Source: Clostridia bacterium (GTDB taxonomy: Bacteria; Bacillota; Clostridia; Christensenellales; Aristaeellaceae). From it: a stretch of 64,000 nt of DNA. Location: NCBI GenBank assembly GCA_017469265.1, contig JAFUGS010000068.1, forward strand, positions 1 to 64,000, in the 5' to 3' direction. Below the pieces are notes generated by a model. That model saw nothing but the letters and a program-made list of their open reading frames with translations. It made no database searches and was not told where the DNA came from. A program made the translations under genes and the position numbers. Below are positions 33,748 to 42,918 of this stretch, one piece after another (positions within the stretch are counted from its first letter, which is position 1; each line of letters begins with the position of its first letter).

Positions 33748-36399
33748 ATGAACAAAACCATTCAGGCGCTGCTGAACCACCGGGAGGAAAACCATGTACT
33801 GCCCTTCTTCTGGCAGCATGGAGAATCAGAAGCCACTCTCCGGGAAATGATGGCCGCCATTCACGGGGCCAGCTGCCGGGCGGTCTGCGTGGAAAGCCGG
33901 CCGCATCCGGATTTCTGTGGGCCCAAATGGTGGCAGGACATGGATGTCATTCTGGATGAAGCCCGGAAGCGGGACATGAAGGTCTGGATTCTGGACGACA
34001 GCCACTTCCCCACTGGCTTCGCCAACGGCGCCATGGCCGCAAAGCCGGACAGCCTCTGCCGTCAGAGCGTCTTCCTCAATACGCTCTCCCTGCCCACGGA
34101 AGGCGGCGCCCTCCGGATCGACCTGCGGGAGCGGGAACTGCTGAAGGCGCCGGTCCGGGTCGCGTCCAGTCCCATGGAGGAACACTTTTTCAACGCCCCG
34201 CCCGCCCGTGTTTTTGCGGATGACCGGGTGCTTCGGGTCGCCCTGCGGCAGGGGGACGCGGAAACGGATCTGACGGACCGGGTGGACGGAGAGGTCCTGA
34301 CCTTTGAAAAGCGTGAGGGAGAAGCGGAGCTCCGGGTGCTGGTTCTCAGCCGGAACGCCGGCTTCCACCGGAACTATATCAACATGACCCAGGCGGACGG
34401 CGTCCGGGTGCTGATCGACGCGGTCTATGAGCCCCACTGGCAGCACTATGCCGCGGACTTTGGAAAGACCATCGCGGGCTTCTTCTCTGATGAGCCGGAG
34501 CTGGGCAACGGCTTCCTGTACGATAAGGGCAATCTGCTGGGCTCCCGTCAGGATCTCCCCTGGGGGGCGGAGCTGGAGCGGGAGCTGCCGAAGGTTCTCG
34601 GACCGGACTGGGCCCGGGATCTGGAGCGGCTGTGGGACGCGGATCCCTCTCCGGAAAACGCCCGGGTGCACGCCCTGTATATGGACTGCCTGACCCGGCT
34701 GGTGCGGAAGAACTTCTCCGAGCAGCTGGGGAGCTGGTGCCGGGACCACGGCGTCATGTATATCGGCCATGTCATCGAGGATGACGGGCATCACTGCCGG
34801 ACCGGCTCCAGCCTTGGCCATTACTTCCGGGGCCTGGCCGGTCAGGACATGGCGGGCATCGATGATATTGGCGGGCAGGTCTATCCTCAGGGGGAGGACG
34901 AGCCCACCCGGACTCCCACCGGTTTCCCCCGGGACGGGGTGTTCTTTCATTACGGTCTGGGCAAGCTGGGGCAGAGCGCGGCGGCGCTGGAGCCCCGAAA
35001 GGCCGGGCGCGCCATGTGCGAAATCTTCGGCAACTACGGCTGGGAGGAAGGCGTCCGGCTGGAAAAATACCTGGCGGATCATTTCCTGGTCCGCGGCATC
35101 AACTACTTTGTGCCCCACGCCTTCACCGGGCTGGATTTCCCGGATCCGGACTGTCCGCCCCATTTCTATGCCCATGGACACAATCCCCAGTACCGCCACT
35201 TCGGCCGCCTCATGACCTACATGAACAGGGTGGCCACCCTGACCTCCAGCGGAAAGCATCGGATCCCTGCCGCCATCCTATACCACGGCGAGGCGGAATG
35301 GTGCGATCCGGAAGCCATGGCTTTCGAGCAGCCCGGACGCCGGCTGTATGACAACCAGATCGATTATCACGTGGTGCCGGCGGACTTCCTGGCAGATCCG
35401 GCCCTCTGCCATCTGGAGGAGGGCGGCTCCTTCTCCGTCAACGGGCAGCGCTACCGGGTGCTGGTGGTTCCCGGCTGCGCCAGCCTCTGCCAGGCCGCGG
35501 CGGAAAGCCTGGCCCGCCTGGCGGAATCCGGCGTGCCGGTCTGCTTTGCGGAGCGGAAGCCTGCCTTCGTCAGCGAGACCGGCGCTCCGCTGCCCGCGGC
35601 GCTGGACCGCTGCCCCGTCATCCCGCTGGAGAGCCTGGCAAAGGCCGTAAGGGAGCTGGGTGTTCCCGCGCCGGTGCTTCAGCCAGCCAATGATCGGATC
35701 CGGGTGCTCGAGATTCAGGGGGACACTCCGCTGGTGATGATCGTCAACGAGGGAACGGAGCCCTGGACCGGAACCCTTTCCCTGCCGGAGCCGCTGAAGG
35801 ATCCCTTCCTGTATGACGCCTTTGAGAACCGCTGCCTGCCGGTGGAAACGGAAGGCGAAAGCATCCGTCTCACCGTGGAGCCCCTGAAGCCGCTCTTCCT
35901 GGCGGAAGGCCCCTGTGACGCGCCGCTGTACGAGGTCCCGAAGGCCGGAAAGGAAATCCCCCTGGAAGGCTGGCAGCGCTCCCTCTGTGAAGGCGCGGCA
36001 TATCCCCGTTTTTCGGAGGCGGTGGCCACAACCGTCCCGGACGGGCAGCGGATCGCTGAGGAAAATCCGGAATTCTCCGGTTTCGTCCGGTATGACTGCC
36101 GTTTCACCCTGCCCGCTGACAAGGATATTCTGCTCCGGATGGAGGACGCGGCGGAAGGCGTGGAGGTCTTCCTGAACGGGGAAAGCGCGGGCATTCAGAT
36201 CGCGCCGCCCTTCGTGTATTCCCTGAAGGGCAAAGCCGGCGAAAACCATCTGCGGATTGAGGTGGCCACTACGCTGGAGCGGGAATGCTACCCGCGGCTG
36301 GAGGGTTATCATAGGATGCTGGCCCGGAAACCCGCCTGTGCCAGCGGCCTGACCGGAAAAGTTATCCTCTCCGAAGCCATCCGCCCGGAAAAGAATTGA
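33748..36399 (+). CDS. GH106-like glycosyl hydrolase (possible alpha-L-rhamnosidase)
   Basis: An 883-residue protein with a (beta/alpha)8-barrel front (VILDEARKRDMKVWILDDSHFPTGFANG, then FFSDEPELGNG with a likely catalytic Glu, and HVIEDDGHH), a Rossmann-like middle (YRVLVVPGCASL) and a C-terminal galactose-binding-like beta domain (~residues 760-870, FVRYDCRFTLP and VEVFLNGESAG). This order is that of the GH106 alpha-L-rhamnosidase clan, though similarity looks distant. Removal of rhamnose from rhamnogalacturonan would fit the pectin genes elsewhere in the window. The ATG at 33748 follows GAGAGGG. No signal peptide. Family call is moderate. Confidence 0.6.
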   Translation: MNKTIQALLNHREENHVLPFFWQHGESEATLREMMAAIHGASCRAVCVESRPHPDFCGPKWWQDMDVILDEARKRDMKVWILDDSHFPTGFANGAMAAKPDSLCRQSVFLNTLSLPTEGGALRIDLRERELLKAPVRVASSPMEEHFFNAPPARVFADDRVLRVALRQGDAETDLTDRVDGEVLTFEKREGEAELRVLVLSRNAGFHRNYINMTQADGVRVLIDAVYEPHWQHYAADFGKTIAGFFSDEPELGNGFLYDKGNLLGSRQDLPWGAELERELPKVLGPDWARDLERLWDADPSPENARVHALYMDCLTRLVRKNFSEQLGSWCRDHGVMYIGHVIEDDGHHCRTGSSLGHYFRGLAGQDMAGIDDIGGQVYPQGEDEPTRTPTGFPRDGVFFHYGLGKLGQSAAALEPRKAGRAMCEIFGNYGWEEGVRLEKYLADHFLVRGINYFVPHAFTGLDFPDPDCPPHFYAHGHNPQYRHFGRLMTYMNRVATLTSSGKHRIPAAILYHGEAEWCDPEAMAFEQPGRRLYDNQIDYHVVPADFLADPALCHLEEGGSFSVNGQRYRVLVVPGCASLCQAAAESLARLAESGVPVCFAERKPAFVSETGAPLPAALDRCPVIPLESLAKAVRELGVPAPVLQPANDRIRVLEIQGDTPLVMIVNEGTEPWTGTLSLPEPLKDPFLYDAFENRCLPVETEGESIRLTVEPLKPLFLAEGPCDAPLYEVPKAGKEIPLEGWQRSLCEGAAYPRFSEAVATTVPDGQRIAEENPEFSGFVRYDCRFTLPADKDILLRMEDAAEGVEVFLNGESAGIQIAPPFVYSLKGKAGENHLRIEVATTLERECYPRLEGYHRMLARKPACASGLTGKVILSEAIRPEKN

Positions 36400-36551
36400 C
36401 AGCGCTCAGTTCCGGAAAAGGCAGAAGCGGCGCTCATCCGCTCCGTGTATGCTGATCAGTCGGCGTTTTCGACAGGCGTGCTCTTTGATCGCACTGCGCT
36501 GTATTTCAGAGGACCGGATGCCGCGGGCGGTTTTTCCGCCGGGCCAAGAAA

Positions 36552-36580
36552 ACAGGAGCTCCCTTTTGAGGAGCTCCTGT
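36552..36580. terminator. Bidirectional terminator
   Basis: ACAGGAGCTCC (36552-36562) pairs perfectly with GGAGCTCCTGT (36570-36580). T-rich DNA follows on both strands. It ends the minus-strand importer operon and the GH106-like gene. Confidence 0.8.
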
Positions 36581-36634
36581 CTTTCTGTCCGGTTTCGGGA
36601 ACCGGCGGACGCGGGAACAGCGTCTGTCCCGGAC

Positions 36635-38143
36635 TTATTTTCCCAGATACGCGGCAAGCTGCGCGTTGGCGGCGTCCAGATAGGTCTGCATGCCCGCTGC
36701 GTCCAGCGCCTCCAGGAACTTCGGCAGCTCCGTTTCCGGATCGGTCGCGCCGCAGTCCAGCGCCAGCGCATACTGCGCGGCCACATTGCCCAGGGCGGCC
36801 ATTTCATTGGCCACCGCGCTGTTGTCGAACACATAGCCCAGCGCGGGGATGGCCTTGGCGCCGGCATAGTAGGCCTTAAAGGCTTCCCGGAAGCCCTTGC
36901 CCTCGGACTCCGTGTCCGGCAGGATGGTCACGTTGCCCATGCCGTTGGTCCAGGGAGAATAGGTCGCCCGGGCATCCGCGTTGAAGACAACCAGTCCGTC
37001 ATCGTTCAACGTATAGTGGATGCCTTCCACGCCGTAGTTCAGCAGCGTCATCAGATAGGGATCGCTGTTGAGCAGGGCCAGGAACTTGAAGCTTTCCTCC
37101 ACATGCTCGGAAGCGGAGCTGATGGCCATCATGGCGCCCTGAGAGGCGGTGGTGTCCACATAGGCATCCGTGCAGGGTACGAAGGCCACTTCCACGCCCC
37201 GGGCCAGCACATCCGCGGAGAACTCGTAGCCATAGGCGTAGCTCTGGGTACCGATCAGGTAGTCAGCGGTCTTCTGGGCGTTGGTGCGGGTGTCATTGGA
37301 GGTTTCGGCCACGGCCAGGGCGGGATTGATGTACCCGGCCTCATAGTACTCATGCATCTTCTCCACGAAGGCCTTGTACTCCGGGGTGGCGAACTTGTTC
37401 AGGATCTGATTGCCATAGGCGCCTTCCGCGCTCACATCCTCCGGATTCAGGTACAGGCTCAGCAGGTTGGTGCTGCCCGCGTCCCCGGCGATGATGATGG
37501 AATTGGTCACCATCCGCTCGGCCACCATGGGCTCCACCAGGAAGGGATAGAAGCTGTCGCCCTTGACTTCCTTGGCCTTGGCGAAGATCTCTCCGAAGCC
37601 GTAGAAGCCCAGGTTCTTCACATCGTCCAGGGTGTAGCCCAGCTCATTGAGCAGGGTCACGTTCACGTCCCAGGTGTTCTGGGTAGCGGTATCCTTGAAG
37701 CCGTTCACGGCATAGATGCCCATGCCTTCAGCGCCTTCGATGGTGGCCGCCTGCATCAGGGATTCCGGAATCGCGGCCTTCAGATCTGCGCCATATTCCG
37801 CGATCAGGTCATCCAGCTTCACGAAATAGCCGTTCTTGGCATAGCTGTTGTACTCATCCGCGCTCCAGGAGCAGGTGAACACCATGTCCACGTCGCTGTC
37901 GCCGCTGACCAGGGTGTTGACCACCTTTTCATCAAAGTCGCCCCAGGTGCCCCAGATGACTTCCAGCTTCGCGCCAACCTTGTCCGCGATGTACTCGTTG
38001 ACCTTCTCCAGCACGGCGCTGTCGTCGGACACGTTGCTGCCATGGAACATGATGGTGATGGTGGGCAGGTCGTCCGCCTGGGCGGCGGCGCACAGGCCCA
38101 GCAGCATGGCCAGCGTCAGGAACAGGGATACGATTCTCTTCAT
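36635..38143 (-). CDS. Sugar ABC transporter solute-binding protein
   Basis: A 502-residue exported binding protein. The Sec signal (MKRIVSLFLTLAMLLGLC) ends near AAAQADD; a Cys is present in the hydrophobic core (LGLC AAA) but does not form a standard lipobox with confidence. The mature part resembles LplA-type oligosaccharide binders (DVDMVFTCSWSADEYNSYAKNGYFVKLDDLI, FKFLALLNSDPYLMTLLNYGVEG). AAAGGAGG precedes the ATG. It is the last gene of an operon after both permeases, the reverse of the usual order. The ligand may be a disaccharide or oligomer used by the divergent GH94 phosphorylase. Confidence 0.9.
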   Translation of the reverse strand: MKRIVSLFLTLAMLLGLCAAAQADDLPTITIMFHGSNVSDDSAVLEKVNEYIADKVGAKLEVIWGTWGDFDEKVVNTLVSGDSDVDMVFTCSWSADEYNSYAKNGYFVKLDDLIAEYGADLKAAIPESLMQAATIEGAEGMGIYAVNGFKDTATQNTWDVNVTLLNELGYTLDDVKNLGFYGFGEIFAKAKEVKGDSFYPFLVEPMVAERMVTNSIIIAGDAGSTNLLSLYLNPEDVSAEGAYGNQILNKFATPEYKAFVEKMHEYYEAGYINPALAVAETSNDTRTNAQKTADYLIGTQSYAYGYEFSADVLARGVEVAFVPCTDAYVDTTASQGAMMAISSASEHVEESFKFLALLNSDPYLMTLLNYGVEGIHYTLNDDGLVVFNADARATYSPWTNGMGNVTILPDTESEGKGFREAFKAYYAGAKAIPALGYVFDNSAVANEMAALGNVAAQYALALDCGATDPETELPKFLEALDAAGMQTYLDAANAQLAAYLGK

Positions 38144-38206
38144 GGGAAATACCTCCTTTAAGTAAAAGAATATTTTGAATATGCATCCGCATATCAGGAA
38201 CCAGGC

Positions 38207-39139
38207 TCAGCCCTTGACCGACCCGACGGTCAGCCCCGCCACCACGTACCGCTGGAAAAAGGGATACGCGCAGGCGATGGGCACCACGATGAACACCACC
38301 AGGGCCATTTTCAGCGTCTGGGATGGAAGCTCCATGGCCGCCCGGGAAGCATCCGCCCCCAGCATGGAGGAATTCTTGGCCAGGAAGTCCGCGTTCCGCT
38401 GCATCCGCATCAGGAGGTACTGCAGGGGAATGATGTTCATGTTCTTATTGATATACAGCAGGGACAGGAACCATTCATTCCAGTATCCCAGCGCGTTCAG
38501 CAGCGCGATGGTCGCGATTCCCGGCGTCACGATCGGCAGCACGATCCTCGTCAGCGTTCCGTATTCCCCGCTGCCGTCGATGGTGGCGGCCTCGATCAGC
38601 TCCGTGGGAACCGTGGTCTGGAAGAAGGTACGCATGATGATCACGTTGAAAGGGCTGAACAGCATCGGCACGATCAGCGCCGCGTAATTGTCCGACAGGC
38701 CCAGCACGCTTTTGCAGATGACGAAGGTGGGCACAAGGCCGCCGCCAAAGATCATCGTGAAGAAGCTGAGAAAGTTGAAGAAGCCCCGCAGCCGGTAGTC
38801 CCGCCGGAACAGGGGATAGGCGTACAGCACGCAGATCCCCACGCTCAGCGCCGTGCCCACAATCGTGATCAGGAAGGAATTCAGGTAGCTCCGCCACAGC
38901 TGATCCCCAAGCTGGAAGGTGTACGCATACGCCTGCAGGGACCAGCTCAGGGGCCGGAAGGAATAGCCGATGGCCCGGATGCTCTCCTCCGATGTGAAGG
39001 AAATGATGATCACAAACACAAAGGGAATGATGCACAGCAGGGAGAACAGCCCCAGCACCCCGTGAAAAACCGCCTGGGCTCCCGGCCCGAACCGGTTGAG
39101 CGTCGGGTGTTTCCGCCTTCCCTTCGCGATGGCTGTCAT
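38207..39139 (-). CDS. Sugar ABC transporter permease (YtcP-type)
   Basis: The 310-residue permease has six membrane segments and the EAA-like loop EAATIDGSGEYGTLTRIVLP. The C-terminal GLTVGSVKG is typical of the YtcP group. The ribosome site is AAGGAGG. It starts 59 bases after the first permease and is followed 63 bases later by the binding protein gene, with no terminator between them. It works with the LplB-type partner in the cytoplasmic membrane and needs an ATPase encoded elsewhere. Confidence 0.92.
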   Translation of the reverse strand: MTAIAKGRRKHPTLNRFGPGAQAVFHGVLGLFSLLCIIPFVFVIIISFTSEESIRAIGYSFRPLSWSLQAYAYTFQLGDQLWRSYLNSFLITIVGTALSVGICVLYAYPLFRRDYRLRGFFNFLSFFTMIFGGGLVPTFVICKSVLGLSDNYAALIVPMLFSPFNVIIMRTFFQTTVPTELIEAATIDGSGEYGTLTRIVLPIVTPGIATIALLNALGYWNEWFLSLLYINKNMNIIPLQYLLMRMQRNADFLAKNSSMLGADASRAAMELPSQTLKMALVVFIVVPIACAYPFFQRYVVAGLTVGSVKG

Positions 39140-39198
39140 ATCCTTTCACCTCCTTGTTTTTCTCCCGGCCTGCTGCCGGGCCCGCCCCGATACTCGTC

Positions 39199-40167
39199 TC
39201 AGAAGAGGGAGCTTTCCGGGTCAATCTTCCGGACAATCGCATTGGCGCCAACAATGCACACCAGTCCGACCGCGCTCTGCAGGAAGCCCGCCGCGGAGCT
39301 CATGCCCAGGTTGTGGGTGTTGGCGTAAGCCCGGTAAACGTAGGTATCCACCACCTGGGTCACCGGATACAGGGAGCCGGAATTCTGGGGCACATTGTAG
39401 AAAAGGCCGAAATCCGCGTTGAAAATCTTGCCTACGTTCATGATCAGCAGGATGATGATCATGGTCCGGATGTTCGGCAGGGTGACACACCAGATCTGCT
39501 GCCACTTGGTGGCGCCGTCCACCGCCGCCGCCTCGTACTGGGTGGTATCGATGCCGGTGATGGCCGCCAGGTACAGCACGGAGGAATACCCCACGTTTTT
39601 CCACAGGTTGCAGATGGTCAGAATCAGCGGCCACCAGGTGGTGTCATGATAGAAATTGGTCACTTTCGCGCCGGAGGCCTTCTGCATGGCGTTGATCATG
39701 CCGCTGGTGGGATCCAGAAACGCCAGCACAAAGTAGCTCGCCACCACCCAGCTCAGGAAATAAGGAAAGAACATCATGGTCTGATAGGTTTTGGCCATGA
39801 ACCGGTTGCTGACCTCGCTCATCATGACCGCGAAGGTCACCGAGATCACCAGTCCCAGCAGGATCCACACAATGTTGTAGCCCAGGGTGTTCCGGATCAT
39901 CACCGCGGTATCCGGGGACTTCAGAAACTCGAAGTTCTTCAGCCCCACGAATTCGCTCTTCACGATGTTGTTCCAGAAGGTGTTGGGACGGAACGCGCGG
40001 TAATTCTTGAAGGCGATGGTAATGCCGAACATGGGCAGATACCGGATCAGCAGCAGCCAGACCGCCCCGGGCAGCATCATGGTCGTCAGCCAGAAGGTCT
40101 TCTTCCGCCGGGCTGAAGCCATCCGAAGCGAATGCTTTCTTTCCGCTTTCATGCCGGACATCGTCAT
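39199..40167 (-). CDS. Sugar ABC transporter permease (LplB-type)
   Basis: A 322-residue permease and first gene of the importer operon. A basic N-terminal tail of ~25 residues leads to six membrane segments (WLTTMMLPGAVWLLLIRYLP first); the EAA loop is EAAAVDGATKWQQIWCVTLP. GGGAAAGGGGG precedes the ATG at 40167. The operon is divergent from the GH94 gene, with a 300-base shared control region. Confidence 0.92.
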   Translation of the reverse strand: MTMSGMKAERKHSLRMASARRKKTFWLTTMMLPGAVWLLLIRYLPMFGITIAFKNYRAFRPNTFWNNIVKSEFVGLKNFEFLKSPDTAVMIRNTLGYNIVWILLGLVISVTFAVMMSEVSNRFMAKTYQTMMFFPYFLSWVVASYFVLAFLDPTSGMINAMQKASGAKVTNFYHDTTWWPLILTICNLWKNVGYSSVLYLAAITGIDTTQYEAAAVDGATKWQQIWCVTLPNIRTMIIILLIMNVGKIFNADFGLFYNVPQNSGSLYPVTQVVDTYVYRAYANTHNLGMSSAAGFLQSAVGLVCIVGANAIVRKIDPESSLF

Positions 40168-40244
40168 TCCGCGTCCCCCTTTCCCGGCGGTACCGGTCCG
40201 AAACGCCCTGGTTTCCGGCGCCGCTTTTGCTTTTCTGTGATCCG

Positions 40245-40274
40245 ATTATAGGAAAAAGTATACCCGGATGTCAT
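40245..40274 (-). promoter_or_regulatory. Promoter for the importer operon
   Basis: On the minus strand ATGACA (40274-40269), 18 bases, TATAAT (40250-40245). Confidence 0.6.
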
Positions 40275-40288
40275 TATCTGAGTTTGTC

Positions 40289-40390
40289 CTTTTTTGTCTC
40301 TTTTTGTGCTGTTTGCGCCATCCATTGCCCCGAAATACTATCTGTACCTGTCTTCTGACCGGAGTTTTTTGCCAATTACAGACAAAAAAG
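40289..40390. repeat. Inverted 10-base repeat in the divergent control region
   Basis: CTTTTTTGTC at 40289-40298 and its exact reverse complement GACAAAAAAG at 40381-40390. The first copy is 15 bases upstream of the importer -35 and the second 15 bases upstream of the phosphorylase -35, an even spacing that suggests a shared activator or looped repressor. Confidence 0.45.
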
Positions 40391-40404
40391 CACAATTCCA
40401 CCCC

Positions 40405-40433
40405 TTGGAGCGGACCTTCTCTTCTGATAAAAT
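40405..40433 (+). promoter_or_regulatory. Promoter for the phosphorylase operon
   Basis: TTGGAG (40405-40410), 17 bases, TAAAAT (40428-40433). Confidence 0.5.
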
Positions 40434-40473
40434 AGCATTGGTTCAGAAAAAGCATCCCGAAGGAGAATGCGTC

Positions 40474-42867
40474 ATGCGGTACGGATATTTTGATGATGAA
40501 GCCCGGGAATATGTCATTGACCATGTGGATGTGCCCCAGTCCATGACCAATTATCTCGGCACCCAGCGCATGGGCGCCGTCCTGTCCCACAACGCCGGCG
40601 GATACTGCTGGCTAGACAGTCCCCAGCATCACCGGATCACCCGGTTTCGTCCCAACGGCGTACCCATGGACTGGCCCGGGCATTACGTGTATCTGCGGGA
40701 TGATGATTCCGGCAGGTACTGGTCCCTCAGCTGGCAGCCCACCGGGCTGCCCCTGGCCGAGGCCCGGTACGAAGCCCGCCACGGACTGAGCTATTCCACC
40801 TTTTCCTGCGCGTATGACGGGATCTCCGGCCGGCAGACGCTTTTCATTCCCATTGAATCCGATGGGGAGGACCCGGTGGAGATTTTCGACGTCCGCGTGC
40901 GGAACGACTCCGACCGGCCCCGGCGCCTCAGCGTCTATGGATATGTGGAGTTCTCCTTCCATGAAATTGACATGGACAACCAGAATTTTCAGATGAGCCT
41001 GTATGCCGCGGGGTCCCATTACGACCGCGGCGCGGTGCTCTGCGAGCTGCATTACGAGCCGGACGCCTATCAGTTTTTCGCGGGCAGCTTTGAGCCGGAT
41101 GGCTTTGACGGCGTCCGGGAAGCGTTCATCGGCCCCTATCATACGGAGCGGGATCCCGTCGGCGTCGTCTCCGGCAATCTGTCCGGTTCCACGGAGCTGG
41201 GGGGCAACCCCTGCGGCGCGCTGCGGAAAAAGCTCCTGCTCCAGCCCGGGGAGGAAACCCGCGTCCTCTTCTATCTGGGCACGGGCCGGGGGGAAGCGGC
41301 GGAGCGGGCACGCCGCCGGTACGACGCCGCCGGCACGGACGCGGCCTTTGCCGCTCTCCGCGCCTTCTGGAATGAAAAGCTGTCCGCCCTGCGGGTACGC
41401 GCTCCCCACGAAAACCTGAATCGGTCCCTGAACATCTGGAATCTGTACCAGTCGGAAATCAATGTCCTCTTTTCCCGTTTTTCCTCCTTTATTGAGGTAG
41501 GCGGCCGCACCGGCCTGGGATACCGGGACACCGCCCAGGACGCCATGTGCATTCCCCACGCGGAGCCCGCCATGTGCGCCCGCCGCCTGCGCCAGCTGCT
41601 GCGAGGCCAGATGCGAGAGGGCTACGGCCTCCATCTGTTCGATCCCGCCCTGCTGGAGAAACAGGCCGACAACGGTTTCAAATCCCCCACCGTCATTCCC
41701 CAGGCGGATCCGAAGAGCATGCTTCACGGCATCCAGGACGCCTGCGCCGACGACGCGCTCTGGCTGCTGCCGGCCATCGTGGAAAACGTCCGGGAAAGCG
41801 GCGACCTGTCCTTCTTTGATGAAGTCATCCCCTACGCGGATGAGGGCGAGGCCACCGTCTGGGAGCATATGAAGGCCGCGCTGGATTTTTCCTACCGTCA
41901 GATCGGCGCCCACGGCATTACCAGGGGGCTGCGGGCGGACTGGAATGACTGCCTGAACCTGGGCGGCGGGGAAAGCGCCATGGTGGCTTTCCTGCTGGTC
42001 TGGGCCACCCGTCACTTCCTGGATGCGGCCCGGGCGCTGGGCAGGACCGCGGACGTGGAGACGTACCAGTCCAGGATGAACGCCATGATCGAGACCGCCC
42101 GGAGCGTCCTCTGGGACGGGGACTGGTTCCTGCGGGGCTTCACCGCCGACGGCACCCCCATCGGCAGCCACCTGGCCCGGGAGGGCAAGGTGCATCTGGA
42201 AAGCAACACCTGGGCGGTGGTTTCCGGCGCCGCCACCCGGGAACAGGGGCTGCGCTGCATGGACGCCGTGGACACCTGGCTGTACACCCCCTACGGGCTC
42301 ATGCTGAACGCGCCTTCCTTTGTCACCCTGGATGACCGGGTGGGATTTGTCACCCGCGTCTACCCCGGGGTGAAGGAAAACGGGGCCGTCTTCAGCCATC
42401 CGAATCCCTGGGCCTGGGTCGCGGAATGTATGCTGGGCCGGGGATCCCGCGCCATGAAGTTCTATGACGCGCTGCTGCCGGAAAACCAGAATGACCGGAT
42501 GGAAATCCGTCAGGCGGAACCCTATTCCTATTGTCAGTTCATCATGGGCCGGGATCATTCCGCCCACGGCCGCGCGCGCCATCCCTTCATGACCGGTTCC
42601 TCCGGCTGGGCGTATTACGCCGCCACCCGCTACATGCTGGGCATCCGCCCGGGCTTTGACCGGCTGACCGTGGATCCCTGCGTTCCCGCGGACTGGTCCT
42701 CCTTTGAGGTGGACCGGCGCTGGCGCGGCGCGGTGTATCACATCCGGGTCACAAATCCGTGCCATGTGGAAAAGGGTGTCCGGGCGCTCCGGGTGGACGG
42801 CGCCGAAGCGGATTTCATTCCCGTCTTCCCGGACGGGGAACACCGGATTGAGGTGGAAATGGGCTGA
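40474..42867 (+). CDS. GH94 disaccharide phosphorylase (diacetylchitobiose/cellobiose phosphorylase type)
   Basis: A 797-residue cytoplasmic enzyme that splits a beta-linked disaccharide with phosphate, giving sugar-1-phosphate and free sugar without spending ATP. The barrel shows GGRTGLGYRDTAQD and ADWNDCLNLGGGE with catalytic acid Asp492. From memory this is the same number as in Vibrio N,N'-diacetylchitobiose phosphorylase, and the N-terminus (RYGYFDDEAREYV, SHNAGGY, GHYVYLRDDDSG) looks closer to that enzyme than to cellobiose phosphorylase. Either substrate is possible. The ATG at 40474 has AAGGAG eight bases ahead. The next gene, a phosphohexomutase, would take its sugar-1-phosphate to the 6-phosphate. 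Confidence 0.88.
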   Translation: MRYGYFDDEAREYVIDHVDVPQSMTNYLGTQRMGAVLSHNAGGYCWLDSPQHHRITRFRPNGVPMDWPGHYVYLRDDDSGRYWSLSWQPTGLPLAEARYEARHGLSYSTFSCAYDGISGRQTLFIPIESDGEDPVEIFDVRVRNDSDRPRRLSVYGYVEFSFHEIDMDNQNFQMSLYAAGSHYDRGAVLCELHYEPDAYQFFAGSFEPDGFDGVREAFIGPYHTERDPVGVVSGNLSGSTELGGNPCGALRKKLLLQPGEETRVLFYLGTGRGEAAERARRRYDAAGTDAAFAALRAFWNEKLSALRVRAPHENLNRSLNIWNLYQSEINVLFSRFSSFIEVGGRTGLGYRDTAQDAMCIPHAEPAMCARRLRQLLRGQMREGYGLHLFDPALLEKQADNGFKSPTVIPQADPKSMLHGIQDACADDALWLLPAIVENVRESGDLSFFDEVIPYADEGEATVWEHMKAALDFSYRQIGAHGITRGLRADWNDCLNLGGGESAMVAFLLVWATRHFLDAARALGRTADVETYQSRMNAMIETARSVLWDGDWFLRGFTADGTPIGSHLAREGKVHLESNTWAVVSGAATREQGLRCMDAVDTWLYTPYGLMLNAPSFVTLDDRVGFVTRVYPGVKENGAVFSHPNPWAWVAECMLGRGSRAMKFYDALLPENQNDRMEIRQAEPYSYCQFIMGRDHSAHGRARHPFMTGSSGWAYYAATRYMLGIRPGFDRLTVDPCVPADWSSFEVDRRWRGAVYHIRVTNPCHVEKGVRALRVDGAEADFIPVFPDGEHRIEVEMG

Positions 42868-42918
42868 AAGCGTTTTGTGGCGGATCGGTCAGGCTTTCAC
42901 GAAGGAGGATGCGGAAAC

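Noticed and set aside
36449..38161. 570-codon plus-strand open frame over the binding protein gene
   Set aside because: Shadow frame; the minus-strand protein has a signal peptide, ribosome site and family motifs.
42864..42880. GAAAGCGTTTT before the mutase gene as a cre site
   Set aside because: Only half of the cre consensus fits and it lies within an operon between genes.
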